This document shows positions 29,967 through 39,889 of a stretch of 64,000 nt of DNA, in pieces. Position 1 is the stretch's first letter. Every line of letters starts with the position of its first letter. The stretch is from Trichomonas tenax (lineage: Eukaryota; Parabasalia; Trichomonadida; Trichomonadidae), in the NCBI GenBank assembly GCA_023091735.1, contig JALKBU010000095.1, positions 22,648-86,647 on the forward strand. The letters run 5' to 3'. Both the position numbers and the translations under genes were made by a program. Below the pieces are notes generated by a model. It was not told the DNA's origin. It searched no databases and saw only the letters and a program-made list of their open reading frames with translations.

Positions 29967-32864
29967 TTAATCAGATGATAAATCAAAATCACTGGATGAT
30001 CCAAATGCCAATTTGAGCTGACTATTGGATGGTCTTGTTTGCGTTTTTCTTCCGAGCATTTCGTTAATTGACATTTTAGTTCTTGCACGAGTTTCGCTTT
30101 GAGAAGAAGAAGAACTTGATTCAACAATGAATTTGTGATCATCTGATTCGCTATAATCATATTCAGATTGGCTCTCAGTGGAGTCAAACTTCTGTGTAAC
30201 CCTCTGTGAAACTATTTTCTCTATATTCAGTCCTTTAGCGTTTTCGAAACGATCTTCTGCTGTTAGTGGTTTTTCTGGAGGACAAAAAACTTCTTCATTA
30301 TCGCTATCAATGAAATCTGATGACTCATCAATATAAAACGTTTCTGAGTCACTGCTCGTTTCTTTTTTGATTTCTGTGTTCGCTAGTTTTTCTATTTCAT
30401 CTGCCGTATATATCCTATAAACATCATCTGGAGGAGGAACATCTGATGAAGAATCATCAAGATAAGTTTGATTTGGTTCCTCTTCTTCAATTTTAGAAAT
30501 TATAGGACCTTCTTCGGTCATATTTATTGGTTTAGAACTGCTCGATTGCTTTGCTTGACTCTCGTTATATTCTTTTCGAATAGATGAAACATCAGCTCTG
30601 TAATGAGGACTTTCAAAATCTTTTTTCTGTGAAACTTCTTTCTCAAGTTTATCTGCGAGAATATCTGCTTTTTTAATTGGACTGATTTCTTTCTTTGGAA
30701 TTGCGAACATTTCATCATCAGACGATGTAGATGAAGAAGAATCTAACTTGAATCCAAAGATGAGTTCACTGAGTTCTTTCTTCTGTGGAGGAGTTAATTC
30801 ATGTTGTGAAACATCTGAAAAATGCGATTGACTTTCGATAGGAAATGACGCTTTCATTTGATACGGAGAAGGTGGTGGAGGAGGCGTTGAAGACAATTCT
30901 CTTTGTGAAGAAGATGTTGATGTTGATGTCGATAAATGATTGAATATATTTTGCGATTGTGATGCAATTTTATAATCAAATATCATTGACGATATCTTCG
31001 AAAATATCGTTGAAGTTGCGCTATGTGTAATCAATGAAGTAACTCCAAGAGAGCTCTGCAACTCAACGTGCGATATAAGGCTTGGCTGCTTGTATATTAA
31101 ATCTGGTCCATGTCGTTGATTTAACTCAGATATTTCATCATTTGTTAATGTTTTCCTTTTTGAATTTGTTTTTGTTGTTTTTCTCTCTTCGACTTCTTCA
31201 TCTCTTTGACCTGTTGTTCTTTCTATTATTTCTAACTCAAAAGGATTCATTACTGGTGCTGTTTTATAAAATACAAAGTCTTTCATTTGTTTTCGTAACA
31301 ATGCTGAAATGTGTGATGTTGCATGAGAAGATTCTGATGACAAATTCTTTTGGTTGTCACTCAACAAAAAGACGACTTTACCATCGCGTTTTCTTCCGGT
31401 TCTTCCCATTCTCTGTATAGTTCTTGTCATTGATTTTTGTATATCATAGCATATAATCATATCAACTTCGCCAATATCTAAACCTTCTTCTCCAATCGCT
31501 GTCGCAACTAAAACATTATAAATTCCTTTTTTGAAACTCTGTATCAAGTTAACTTGACGATTCTGATTTAAACCTTTCATACCATTGGAATTTGATTGTC
31601 CGATAAACTCTGAAACCTTTACGATTGGATTTGCTGATAATGAAGTAACAATATCTTGAACAATATTCCTGAAATTGCAGAAAACAATGATTCTACTATC
31701 ATCTGTTGATTGCAAAAACTCGACAACAAGTTCACATAATTTTTCCATTTTAGGATCTCTTTGTGGTTGTTTCGTTGCTGCTGTAACAATTGGTTGTAGT
31801 TCAGCAACAAGTTCGTTGTCTTTATTTGTCGTATCTTTGAATAAATCTGTTGCTTCATTGATGAATGACTTTATCGAATAGTTTTGCAGATATTCGCGAA
31901 ATTTTAAGAGCTTAAGAGTTGATATCATCACTCCAACGCCTTCATTTGCATTTCTGTTCTTCATTAAAAGTCCTATTTGTCCTTTTGTCGTTCTCGTTGG
32001 ATCTGTGTGAGGAACTAAATTGTCTTTTGATAGAACTTGAAGATATCTCTTTATGACAGTGTTCAATCTCGCCACAAGTTCATCAACACCCGGTGCATTA
32101 GGAACAACGATCGTTTCGATGTCACGAGATTTCACGTATTGTTTATAGTCTTCGTCATCGCGATACTGAATATTTGATATGAAAAGACCATAGATTACAT
32201 CTTGAATTATGTCTTTGTCGCTACCAGGAGTGGCACTGAGGCCCACAATACGGAAAAAATTTGTATATTCCGCAATTCCGGCAACAACTTTACAATATGA
32301 GTGGTCTCCTGTCGCGTGATGAGCTTCATCTATAACAACAAGAACTATTTGACTTGCTGGACATGTTCCTTTCTCGAGATCTCGTTGAACAGTTTGAGGA
32401 GTTGCGAAAATTATTCTTGCTTTGTTCCAAAGGTCAGGACGTACTTTGGGATCAACAGATCCTGTTAGTTCTATGATGTCTGATTTGTCTACGCGTAGAA
32501 TATCACGAATTCCACTCATTTGCTGAGTAACAAGTGGTCTTGAAGTAGCAAGAAACAGAATTTTCCCTTTGGGAAACCATCTGTAGAAGTTTAAAATAAC
32601 CATTGCGGAGATAAAAGTTTTTCCTAATCCAGTTGGAATGACAACGAGTGTATTTTCTTTGACAGCTGATAAAGATATATCGAATTGATAGTCTCTCTTC
32701 GAGAAATTCGTGATATATAAAAATGTTTTCGCCATATGTAAATCGATTTCGGGGTACGGAAGGTTTGGCGTCCGTTTAGTCTCAACGAGCGGAAAATCAT
32801 CCTTATGGACGACCGGTTGGGGAATGAATTTTTGCGGGAAACCGGGATTTCCGCGATAAATCAT
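29967..32864 (-). CDS. FANCM/Hef/Mph1-type DNA helicase
   Basis: 965 residues, ATG at 32864 (MIYRGNPGFPQKFIPQ). This superfamily 2 helicase remodels branched DNA at stalled forks. Visible motifs are Walker A PTGLGKTF (77-84), motif II DEAH (179-182) and motif III SAT (210-212). A helical insert lies between the two lobes. The second lobe has RIIVFCNFR, VATAIGEEGLDIGEVD and QRMGRTGRKRDG. The DEAH box with EEGLDIGEVD and the insert is specific to the FANCM group rather than DEAD RNA helicases. The last 450 residues are Ser/Asp/Glu-rich and disordered, and I see no ERCC4 nuclease domain. The promoter has TGACATGTAAA (on its strand) 24-34 bases upstream of the ATG. Confidence 0.88.
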   Translation of the reverse strand: MIYRGNPGFPQKFIPQPVVHKDDFPLVETKRTPNLPYPEIDLHMAKTFLYITNFSKRDYQFDISLSAVKENTLVVIPTGLGKTFISAMVILNFYRWFPKGKILFLATSRPLVTQQMSGIRDILRVDKSDIIELTGSVDPKVRPDLWNKARIIFATPQTVQRDLEKGTCPASQIVLVVIDEAHHATGDHSYCKVVAGIAEYTNFFRIVGLSATPGSDKDIIQDVIYGLFISNIQYRDDEDYKQYVKSRDIETIVVPNAPGVDELVARLNTVIKRYLQVLSKDNLVPHTDPTRTTKGQIGLLMKNRNANEGVGVMISTLKLLKFREYLQNYSIKSFINEATDLFKDTTNKDNELVAELQPIVTAATKQPQRDPKMEKLCELVVEFLQSTDDSRIIVFCNFRNIVQDIVTSLSANPIVKVSEFIGQSNSNGMKGLNQNRQVNLIQSFKKGIYNVLVATAIGEEGLDIGEVDMIICYDIQKSMTRTIQRMGRTGRKRDGKVVFLLSDNQKNLSSESSHATSHISALLRKQMKDFVFYKTAPVMNPFELEIIERTTGQRDEEVEERKTTKTNSKRKTLTNDEISELNQRHGPDLIYKQPSLISHVELQSSLGVTSLITHSATSTIFSKISSMIFDYKIASQSQNIFNHLSTSTSTSSSQRELSSTPPPPPSPYQMKASFPIESQSHFSDVSQHELTPPQKKELSELIFGFKLDSSSSTSSDDEMFAIPKKEISPIKKADILADKLEKEVSQKKDFESPHYRADVSSIRKEYNESQAKQSSSSKPINMTEEGPIISKIEEEEPNQTYLDDSSSDVPPPDDVYRIYTADEIEKLANTEIKKETSSDSETFYIDESSDFIDSDNEEVFCPPEKPLTAEDRFENAKGLNIEKIVSQRVTQKFDSTESQSEYDYSESDDHKFIVESSSSSSQSETRARTKMSINEMLGRKTQTRPSNSQLKLAFGSSSDFDLSSD

Positions 32865-33427
32865 AACATTGTCATTTTTTTTAATTTTTTACATGTCAGG
32901 AGAAAAATGTTTAATGTTTGACTTTTGCATTGTGAAAATGTGCCATGTAATCTTGTAAATTGCCAAATGTCAGATTCATGCATTTCACTGGAAAATCGCC
33001 TTTATTAACTCGCTATTGATGATCCAATTCCAGGATAAGAAATGTGTGATGATAAAGAGAGCAAATCATCTCAGCATCATCAAAACATAATGTTGCAAGA
33101 AGTTCCTTTCCATTATTAACAATTATTGCATTTTTAAAAAACCTGATTGTATTTACTCAAAAATCTTCTACTGCCCGTCTTTGCTGCTATAATTGTTGCG
33201 AAATTACCCAGCCTATCAAAAAATGAATTAATAATTAATTTTGAATTTGATATTTAATATTATACTGTTGACGAAATGGCAGATTTAAGATTGAGTTTTA
33301 GCGCTTTAACTTGGACATCTTCAGATATCACATCAACAAGTATTTGATATTTCATCATATTTTAAATGAGTAATTAGCAATTAGGCGAATATTGTATTAA
33401 AAAAATAAAATTTAAAATACACAGTAA
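32865..33427. other. Intergenic between helicase and PLK genes
   Basis: The helicase promoter holds TTTACATGTCA (32888-32898). The remainder is AT-rich, with no gene seen. Confidence 0.5.
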
Positions 33428-35005
33428 TTAAATCTTTGTCTTGCTAAGCTTGATGATGAGCTCACGGACAGCCTCGTAGCGGCGTTTCTCCTCCGACAAA
33501 GAACGAGATGCCTTGAGTGAGTCAGTGAGGATTGCGCGTGTCTTCTCCTTGAGATTTGTCACCATCATCATCCTCTTTGCGTGTGGGAAGTAGGCGACTT
33601 TGACCTTATCATCGAAGTTGACTTGAACGTCTCTCTGATCCATTCTGAACAATGTTGCGTTGTCAGACCTCAACCAATACTTGACATGGCTCAATGGTGT
33701 GTTCCTGTCGTAGTGTGTGTCTGGGAGAGTGTACATTGATGACAGCTTCTTCAAAAGTTTTGAGAACTTCTTGATTGTCGAAACCATTGGATTAACAGAG
33801 AACTCAGGATCGATGACTTCTGGTTCGCTGACATAATAATCCTTATAGTGCTGGATAAATGTCTCGTGTGGATCCATGATCCAGCGCTCATTCTCCTTCG
33901 TGATCATGCCAACAGTGCCGTCAGCGAGCAAATAACTTAATCCTGTGCGCTTCGAGTCATCGCAGAATCTTGAAACGAAGTACTTCGGAATTGTTGTTTC
34001 TTCGCCAACGCGAACAGGTCCATCGACTGCCTCATTGATGATTGGGTTCTCCATGACGTTCTCTTCCTTCTTCGGGAGCTCAGCTAAGGCTGCTGGCTTT
34101 TCCATGATTGGTTTTGGCGCGATTGGATGTGATATCTTTGTTGATGGAATAATAGCGTGGAACTGTCCGCCTGTGATGAATGGATGGCAAAGGAGCTGCT
34201 GAACACTTGGTCTGAGGTTTGGATTGATTTGAAGTGTTGATTTGATGAATTCTGTAGCGGCTTTAGATACCTTTGGCTCGAGAGGGAATGTGTAGTTGCC
34301 ATTCTTGATGTGCTCATAGAGTAATTTCGTCTTGATGCAATCAAATGGCTGTTTTCCGAACAACATCACGTAAACTGAAACGCCAATGGCCCAAACATCC
34401 ACTTCGTATGAGTGACCCTTAGAGCGGAGAATCTCTGGGCACAGATAGTTTGGAGTTCCGCAGACTGTGAATTTCTTTTCATCATCATAATCGAGTTTCG
34501 CACTCAATCCGAAGTCCGCCACTTTGATTTTACCGTCAGCACCGACTAAGTAGTTTTCGAGCTTGAGATCTCTGTGGATAATTCTGTTATCATGGAGATA
34601 ACAGACACCGTTCAAAATGTCTTTTGTTATCTCGACAACCTTCTTTTCTGGGAGTCTCCTCACGCCTCTTACCATGTCGCGGACGGATTTACCTGCGGCG
34701 TACTCAAGAAGGATGTAGTGGTAACGTGAATCTTCATAATGACCGAAAGATCTCAAAACATTTGGATGATTGAGTGAGGCTTGGATAGAAATCTCTCCTT
34801 TGAGCTTCTCTATGCTCTTTGGCTTTGTGTATTTGCACTTGTTAATGACTTTTATCGCAAAATCTTCTCCAGTTTCGCTTTCTTGAACGTGATAAACTGC
34901 GGCAAAACCTCCACGACCGAGCTCTTCGCGACGCTTGTAGCTCGTTACTTTACCGTTGGGATCAGGAAAGTAGAATGTGAGAGGAACAGCGCTGTATGAT
35001 TGCAT
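33428..35005 (-). CDS. Polo-like kinase
   Basis: 525 residues, ATG at 35005. The kinase domain (about 24-275) has GRGGFAAVY, catalytic Lys52, HRDLKLEN (144-151), DFGLSA (164-169) and the activation segment KKFTVCGTPNY, with Thr180 at the position of human PLK1 Thr210. The C-terminal half contains two polo-box-like repeats: YFVSRFCDDSKRTGLSYLLA followed by DGTVG near 355-380, and a second near 450-500 (VKYWLRSDNATLFRMDQRD). Polo-like kinases act at basal bodies, spindle and cytokinesis. The TCACTTTT initiator (plus coordinates 35035-35042) is about 30 bases before the ATG. Confidence 0.92.
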   Translation of the reverse strand: MQSYSAVPLTFYFPDPNGKVTSYKRREELGRGGFAAVYHVQESETGEDFAIKVINKCKYTKPKSIEKLKGEISIQASLNHPNVLRSFGHYEDSRYHYILLEYAAGKSVRDMVRGVRRLPEKKVVEITKDILNGVCYLHDNRIIHRDLKLENYLVGADGKIKVADFGLSAKLDYDDEKKFTVCGTPNYLCPEILRSKGHSYEVDVWAIGVSVYVMLFGKQPFDCIKTKLLYEHIKNGNYTFPLEPKVSKAATEFIKSTLQINPNLRPSVQQLLCHPFITGGQFHAIIPSTKISHPIAPKPIMEKPAALAELPKKEENVMENPIINEAVDGPVRVGEETTIPKYFVSRFCDDSKRTGLSYLLADGTVGMITKENERWIMDPHETFIQHYKDYYVSEPEVIDPEFSVNPMVSTIKKFSKLLKKLSSMYTLPDTHYDRNTPLSHVKYWLRSDNATLFRMDQRDVQVNFDDKVKVAYFPHAKRMMMVTNLKEKTRAILTDSLKASRSLSEEKRRYEAVRELIIKLSKTKI

Positions 35006-36001
35006 TCTTTGTTTTGTTAAACGTACATCAAACGAAAAGTGACAAATTTATTGTTTTATTTTAAAATTGTGATTTTTGGATTTTCCATCATGATTAGAAG
35101 AGATTTATCACATAACATTTTTTGGAAGTGCGAAAAATTATCAACGTATGCAATATTCATAGCTTTAAACCATTGTATTATATTTGAATCTGGGAAGTTA
35201 ACATATTCCTTTAATTATTTTTGAGTTTATAGCTTTATTTTTAATTGAAATGTTGATGAATATTGAATTGATGAATGTTTATTTTGCTAAAATGTTACAT
35301 TAGGCCTAAAATGACGATTTCCAAGATATAAGCACAAAGTTCCATAATTAGAATGAAAAATGTTAATTTAACAATGTTTGGAATAGAATTGTTTGATTTT
35401 AAATCAACCATATCCTTTATCTTGTATTATAATTACTAAGTATTTATTTAAATTTTGATAATTTGTCGTTTTTTACTATAAACTTTCAAAATAAAATAAT
35501 TGTTGAACAAAATATACATTGTTTGAGGAATATAATATTTTGTGAATACTTCTTTTTGTTATATATTTCAGTATTCCTGCTATAGGGCTCGTTAATTTCA
35601 ACGAACGAACAGTTTAATGTGTTTGATAGAATTATATTACTCAAATACACATTTAGAAATGAATGGAATGATTTATGAAAGATCGGTTTGCAATGATTAT
35701 GACTCGATATTGAATAAATAATTTTTATTAAAATCTTTTAAAACCCAAGCTGCGGCTTGTTTGATTTTAAGTAACTATAAAACAAAGATAACAAATTGAC
35801 GCAGGATAAAAATTTCTTAATAGTCATAAAAATATTAAGAAACACAGGATGGAAGCGTGACTAATAGCAATGAGATAATTGTGCACGCAACATTGAGGGC
35901 TTTGATTTTATTAAATTTATTTGTAATTTGTTCAACGAAAATTGAGTCACAGCAAGCTGTGCACGAGTCATTTGTCATCTGCAGACCAGAGCAGCCATTG
36001 T
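35006..36001. other. Intergenic, no gene seen
   Basis: About 1 kb of AT-rich sequence upstream of the PLK gene and downstream of the broken membrane-protein gene. Short open frames lack ATG or protein-like composition. Confidence 0.5.
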
Positions 36002-36406
36002 TTATTTGGAATCTTTGATAGAAAACTCAATTCTCCAATTTGCAGCAGCAACTTGGGTAGAGCATTGTATGTATTTCTCGGATGTCAGAGGCATGATTCT
36101 GACGTAGACAATTAGCGATAATAACTCGACCAAGAAATAAGCCGTGTATCCGAAAAGAGTCATTCCTTTGCAGATAGAAACAAGGTCGAAAATAATAACA
36201 AGGAATGATGTAACTTAGACGCCAACACCATATTTGAGGATTGGCGTGCAGACTCTCGTTCCATAAGTATCATCATCTCCATATGCAATTAAACATATCG
36301 CCATTTCGACAACGACGATGTCGAGCATGAACTCGATGACGATCATCGGACAATAGTAATAAGTACAGTTTCTACAGAAGTTATTCTTGACTGGATCTAA
36401 ACCCAT
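36002..36406 (-). pseudogene. Four-TM membrane protein gene with a single premature stop
   Basis: From the ATG at 36406 (MGLDPVKNNFCRNCTYYYCP) the frame runs 135 codons to a TAA at 36002-36004, interrupted only by one TAA at 36215-36217. Hydrophobic stretches MIVIEFMLDIVVVEMAICLI, TSFLVIIFDLV and TAYFLVELLSLIVYV suggest about four helices. Cysteines cluster at the N-terminus. Codon use is normal on both sides of the stop, so the gene may have been lost recently. Family not recognised. Confidence 0.6.
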
Positions 36407-36920
36407 TTTTTTAGTGTTTTTTTAGGCAACATCGCAAATCTTTCAAATTTGAAAATCATATTATAGCATCACTTTAGGATACGACATCGAAATATCACAG
36501 AATTTTTGGTATTGGATCATTTTTCATTTCACTGACATTTTACATGTCAAAATTGTTGAAAATAATATGTCATATCATCAATTTTACATGTCAAACATAC
36601 TTTTACAATGGCAATAATATTTTGATTTTTCTAAAATGAACTTTTAAAAGCATTTAAAGCATATTGGACAATGCACAATAACTAATCATGATGAGAATAA
36701 CACAATTATAGTCAAAAAAGCAGATTAATATATGAAATGGTGTCTCATTATACAAATTAATCACAATTATATCGATATATTTGTTTATACTTTGCAAATC
36801 AATACGTATTAATTTACTTATTGATTTTTAGTTCTAATTGCTTCAAATATGGAGTTGGAACACGAGAATGAATGAAAATAGTTTTTTGAATTTACATGTC
36901 AGAATTTCTGTCATTTTGTG
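36407..36920. promoter_or_regulatory. Intergenic with three ACATGTCA boxes; bromodomain promoter
   Basis: TTTACATGTCA occurs at 36539-36549, near 36582 and at 36891-36901. The last is 20 bases from the bromodomain ATG and is followed by TCATTTT (36911-36917), an initiator-type match. Confidence 0.55.
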
Positions 36921-37973
36921 ATGGAAACTAAGGTTAAGTCGCAGATTTTGTCTGTTATTGAAGATATAATGAAGCGACCATGTGCTAAGATATTTTTGGA
37001 TGTTTTTGCGCCGGATACCGAGGTTTTCACCAATTATTACAATATAATTGATAATCCAATCGATTTAAATACGATTAAAGGGCGAATTGAGAACAACACA
37101 TACGAATCTATCAACAATGTGACACAAGATATTAACGCTATTATATCAAATTCGATTAAATTTTTTGGAAGTCATCACGAAGTCACTTATTTAGCGAAAC
37201 ACATGGGGAAATTCTACGAAAAATCTATCAAAAAATTCATAAGCACAACATATGAAGACTGGCATCGACAATTTGCCCTTGCATCTTTAAATCTCAACAA
37301 AGAACTTAACAGTTATGCTTCAGAGCGAGGATATAAGACAATTGATCTCAACTCTGATCAAATTAATGCTCAATATGAAAACAACACACAAGAAATGCAA
37401 TCAGAAATTAGTTACGAAAATCAAAACATGTCTCAAGAAAAATACGATGGACAGTCAGGAAAAATGCAGAAAAATAAGTCTCATTCTAAAAGAAACAAAA
37501 AGGAAGATACAGAATATAAAACTCATGATAGAAAGCGATCATCCAAAGCCAGTCACGAAGTATATCAAGGGTATTTATCAAGGACTGAAGCAAATGCAGC
37601 AAATCAAGAAAGTCAAGAAATCGAAAATCAACAACCTTCGAAATACAAAGAAATTGATGCAGAAGAAGATGATAACTATAGACCAAAGAGACATTCATCT
37701 AAACAGAAAACTCATAAAACAGAAAGTGCACAAATTATTAGAAAACTTCCCGAAAATCATATTAATGCTTTCCTTGCTGCCATCACAAACCTCACTGCAT
37801 CCTCTGATATCAGAAATTTAGTTACTATAGCATTAAAACTACAGCCTGAATTAAGTATTCCATTCCCCGACGCCAGAATCGATGTTCAAGAATTAGAAGA
37901 TAAGACTATATCAAGAATGATTGAGTACACTAAAACAAGATACATTCAAATGAATATGGCATATCCGGTTTGA
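36921..37973 (+). CDS. Bromodomain protein with C-terminal NET-like domain
   Basis: 350 residues from the ATG at 36921; a GTG directly before it is the only upstream alternative. The bromodomain occupies about 8-100 (MKRPCAKIFLDVF, then YYNIIDNPIDLNTIKGRIEN, YESINNVTQDI, ISNSIKFFG); the usual acetyl-lysine Asn corresponds to the SNSI position. A Lys/Gln/Glu-rich linker follows. The C-terminus (LPENHINAFLAAITNL... ARIDVQELEDKTISRMIEY) matches the shape of the NET/ET domain of BET proteins. A single bromodomain plus NET suggests a BET-like chromatin reader. Confidence 0.82.
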   Translation: METKVKSQILSVIEDIMKRPCAKIFLDVFAPDTEVFTNYYNIIDNPIDLNTIKGRIENNTYESINNVTQDINAIISNSIKFFGSHHEVTYLAKHMGKFYEKSIKKFISTTYEDWHRQFALASLNLNKELNSYASERGYKTIDLNSDQINAQYENNTQEMQSEISYENQNMSQEKYDGQSGKMQKNKSHSKRNKKEDTEYKTHDRKRSSKASHEVYQGYLSRTEANAANQESQEIENQQPSKYKEIDAEEDDNYRPKRHSSKQKTHKTESAQIIRKLPENHINAFLAAITNLTASSDIRNLVTIALKLQPELSIPFPDARIDVQELEDKTISRMIEYTKTRYIQMNMAYPV

Positions 37974-38200
37974 TTCATTTTTCATCAATCTCACATTATC
38001 TGTATTTATTAATAAATGTTTGATATTTAAGAAGTACAGCTTACAGTGATTCTTTTCTTTATCTGCATTCCAAATAGTTTTCATAAGGATGTGGCAAAAA
38101 CGTCAAAATATTTTTTTATGTCTAACCTTATAAAAGTGGCAAAAATTCTCGATGACGCAATTTTAAATGATTGAAGGCTTTAATGTAGTTTGCGAAAAGA

Positions 38201-39216
38201 ATGGCAGAAATTGAATTATCTGGAAATTGTGTATATCTTGTTAATAAGGACTATAATGGCCCTGTTACCATTGGAAGAACATTCAACGATTTTATCATTG
38301 AAAGCACATGCAATGATAGCTTCATTTCATCAAGAATCACATCCATTGATCTCTCAGCTACCCAAATAACTGTGATTGGTACAGATTCGTTTAGATATAC
38401 AATAACTTTAACAGAAGTCAAATTGCCTGACACTTTAATCCAAATAAATGAACACGCGTTCCATCAAACCAGTGTTGAAGTGTTTAGTTTCGGACCTAAT
38501 CTAAAGACAATACAATTTGCCGCTTGGAATGTACAACAATTACCGAAATCAGGGTGAATAATTTGAATCCATACTTTTTTGTAGAATATGGATGTTTGTA
38601 TTCTAAAAATTATGAATTAATTCGTGCTCCAACAACAACAACAATGCTGAGCCCATTGACGACATCACTTATTGGTATTTGTTTGGGAGCAACTAAATTT
38701 AGAATATTAAATTTTACGAGTTCTTTGAATGTAATAGAATCATTTGCTTTTTATATGGTGGATGAAATAAGGATTGTTGATTTGTCAAGAACAAAGGTAA
38801 GCTATATCCCGACAACAAATTTTGTTTATACGGCCCAAATCGAAAGAGTTTATTTGCCACAAAATTTACAATCTATTGCAATATCTTTCAATGGCTGCAG
38901 TAATTTGAAGAAGATTACACTTCCTGCTTCACTAACAAATATTCCTTCAAACTTCTTGAGCAACGTTAACAGTATTAAATATATATTTTATTTAGGAGAT
39001 TTCAACTATTCAATTTATCCTTTGAACACACAAAACAGCATTATTTATGTCACAAATTCATATAAGTACAATCTTTTTGGAAACACTTCAGTTAATCAAT
39101 TTGATACTTCAATGAACTTTGAACGTCTTCTAATCCCTGTTCTCAGTTGCATGCAATCTCTGAATTTTAATCGCATCTCTTATTCTGTTTTAGTTTTTGT
39201 TTTCATTGTAACGTAA
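38201..39216 (+). pseudogene. BspA-like leucine-rich repeat surface protein, frameshifted
   Basis: ATG at 38201 opens a 118-residue frame ending at 38557. The next frame overlaps from 38524 and runs to 39216 (230 residues). Together they show TpLRR/BspA repeats (ITSIDLSATQITVIG, LTEVKLPDTLIQINEHAF, IERVYLPQNLQ, LKKITLPASLTNIPS) and a hydrophobic C-terminus (YSVLVFVFIVT). The match of repeat phase across 38521-38557 shows one gene with one frameshift. BspA-like proteins form a very large surface family in Trichomonas. Whether the shift is real or an assembly error cannot be told here. Confidence 0.75.
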
Positions 39217-39299
39217 TTAAACTATTCTTATAAACAGTTTGTTCTAATATATGTTATATCGACCATCTTCTTTATCTTCATTTCGAATGGATTTCATAT

Positions 39300-39690
39300 G
39301 ATTCCTTAACAGAAGTGAAACTGGCCGATACTTTAGTCCATGATACCAGCATTGAAGTATTTACAGTTTTAGATCAAAGCCGAAAACTTTGTAATTTGCT
39401 ACATTAGAATATCCAACAATTACCGAATTCAGACTGAACAGTTCGAATATGGTTGTTTGTATGCGAAAAATTATGAATTTCGGAGATTACAACTATTCAT
39501 TTATTCATTGAACAAACAAAACTACAATTTAATTATGCAAGTTCAATATTTTTGGAAACATTGCAGTACATCAATTCGATACTTCAATGAATTTCGAGAG
39601 ACTTTTAATCCATATCCATATGTGTATGCATTGAACATAAAAGCATACAACAATTTTTGGATTTATTCCTCAATGATTGGCTGAAAAAAA
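39300..39690 (+). pseudogene. Decayed tandem copy of the BspA-like gene
   Basis: Segments repeat the upstream BspA gene in the same order with internal deletion. 39311-39470 resembles 38415-38610 (AGAAGTGAAACTGGCCGATA against AGAAGTCAAATTGCCTGACA), and 39485-39610 resembles 38995-39135. No continuous frame remains. This is a downstream tandem duplicate in advanced decay. Confidence 0.65.
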
Positions 39691-39889
39691 GTTGCAGAAT
39701 GATTAATGAAATGGAATCGATGACATCATTTATTCGTCATTTTGATAATCAATCGATCAATTTCATTTGTTCATCATCATTATAAAACGCCTCTCATATG
39801 CTAATTCTAATGAGCGAATACAATACAGTGTTAACAGTAAAAATAGGTAATATATTGATGAAAAATCTAATAAAAAATATAACTATAAT

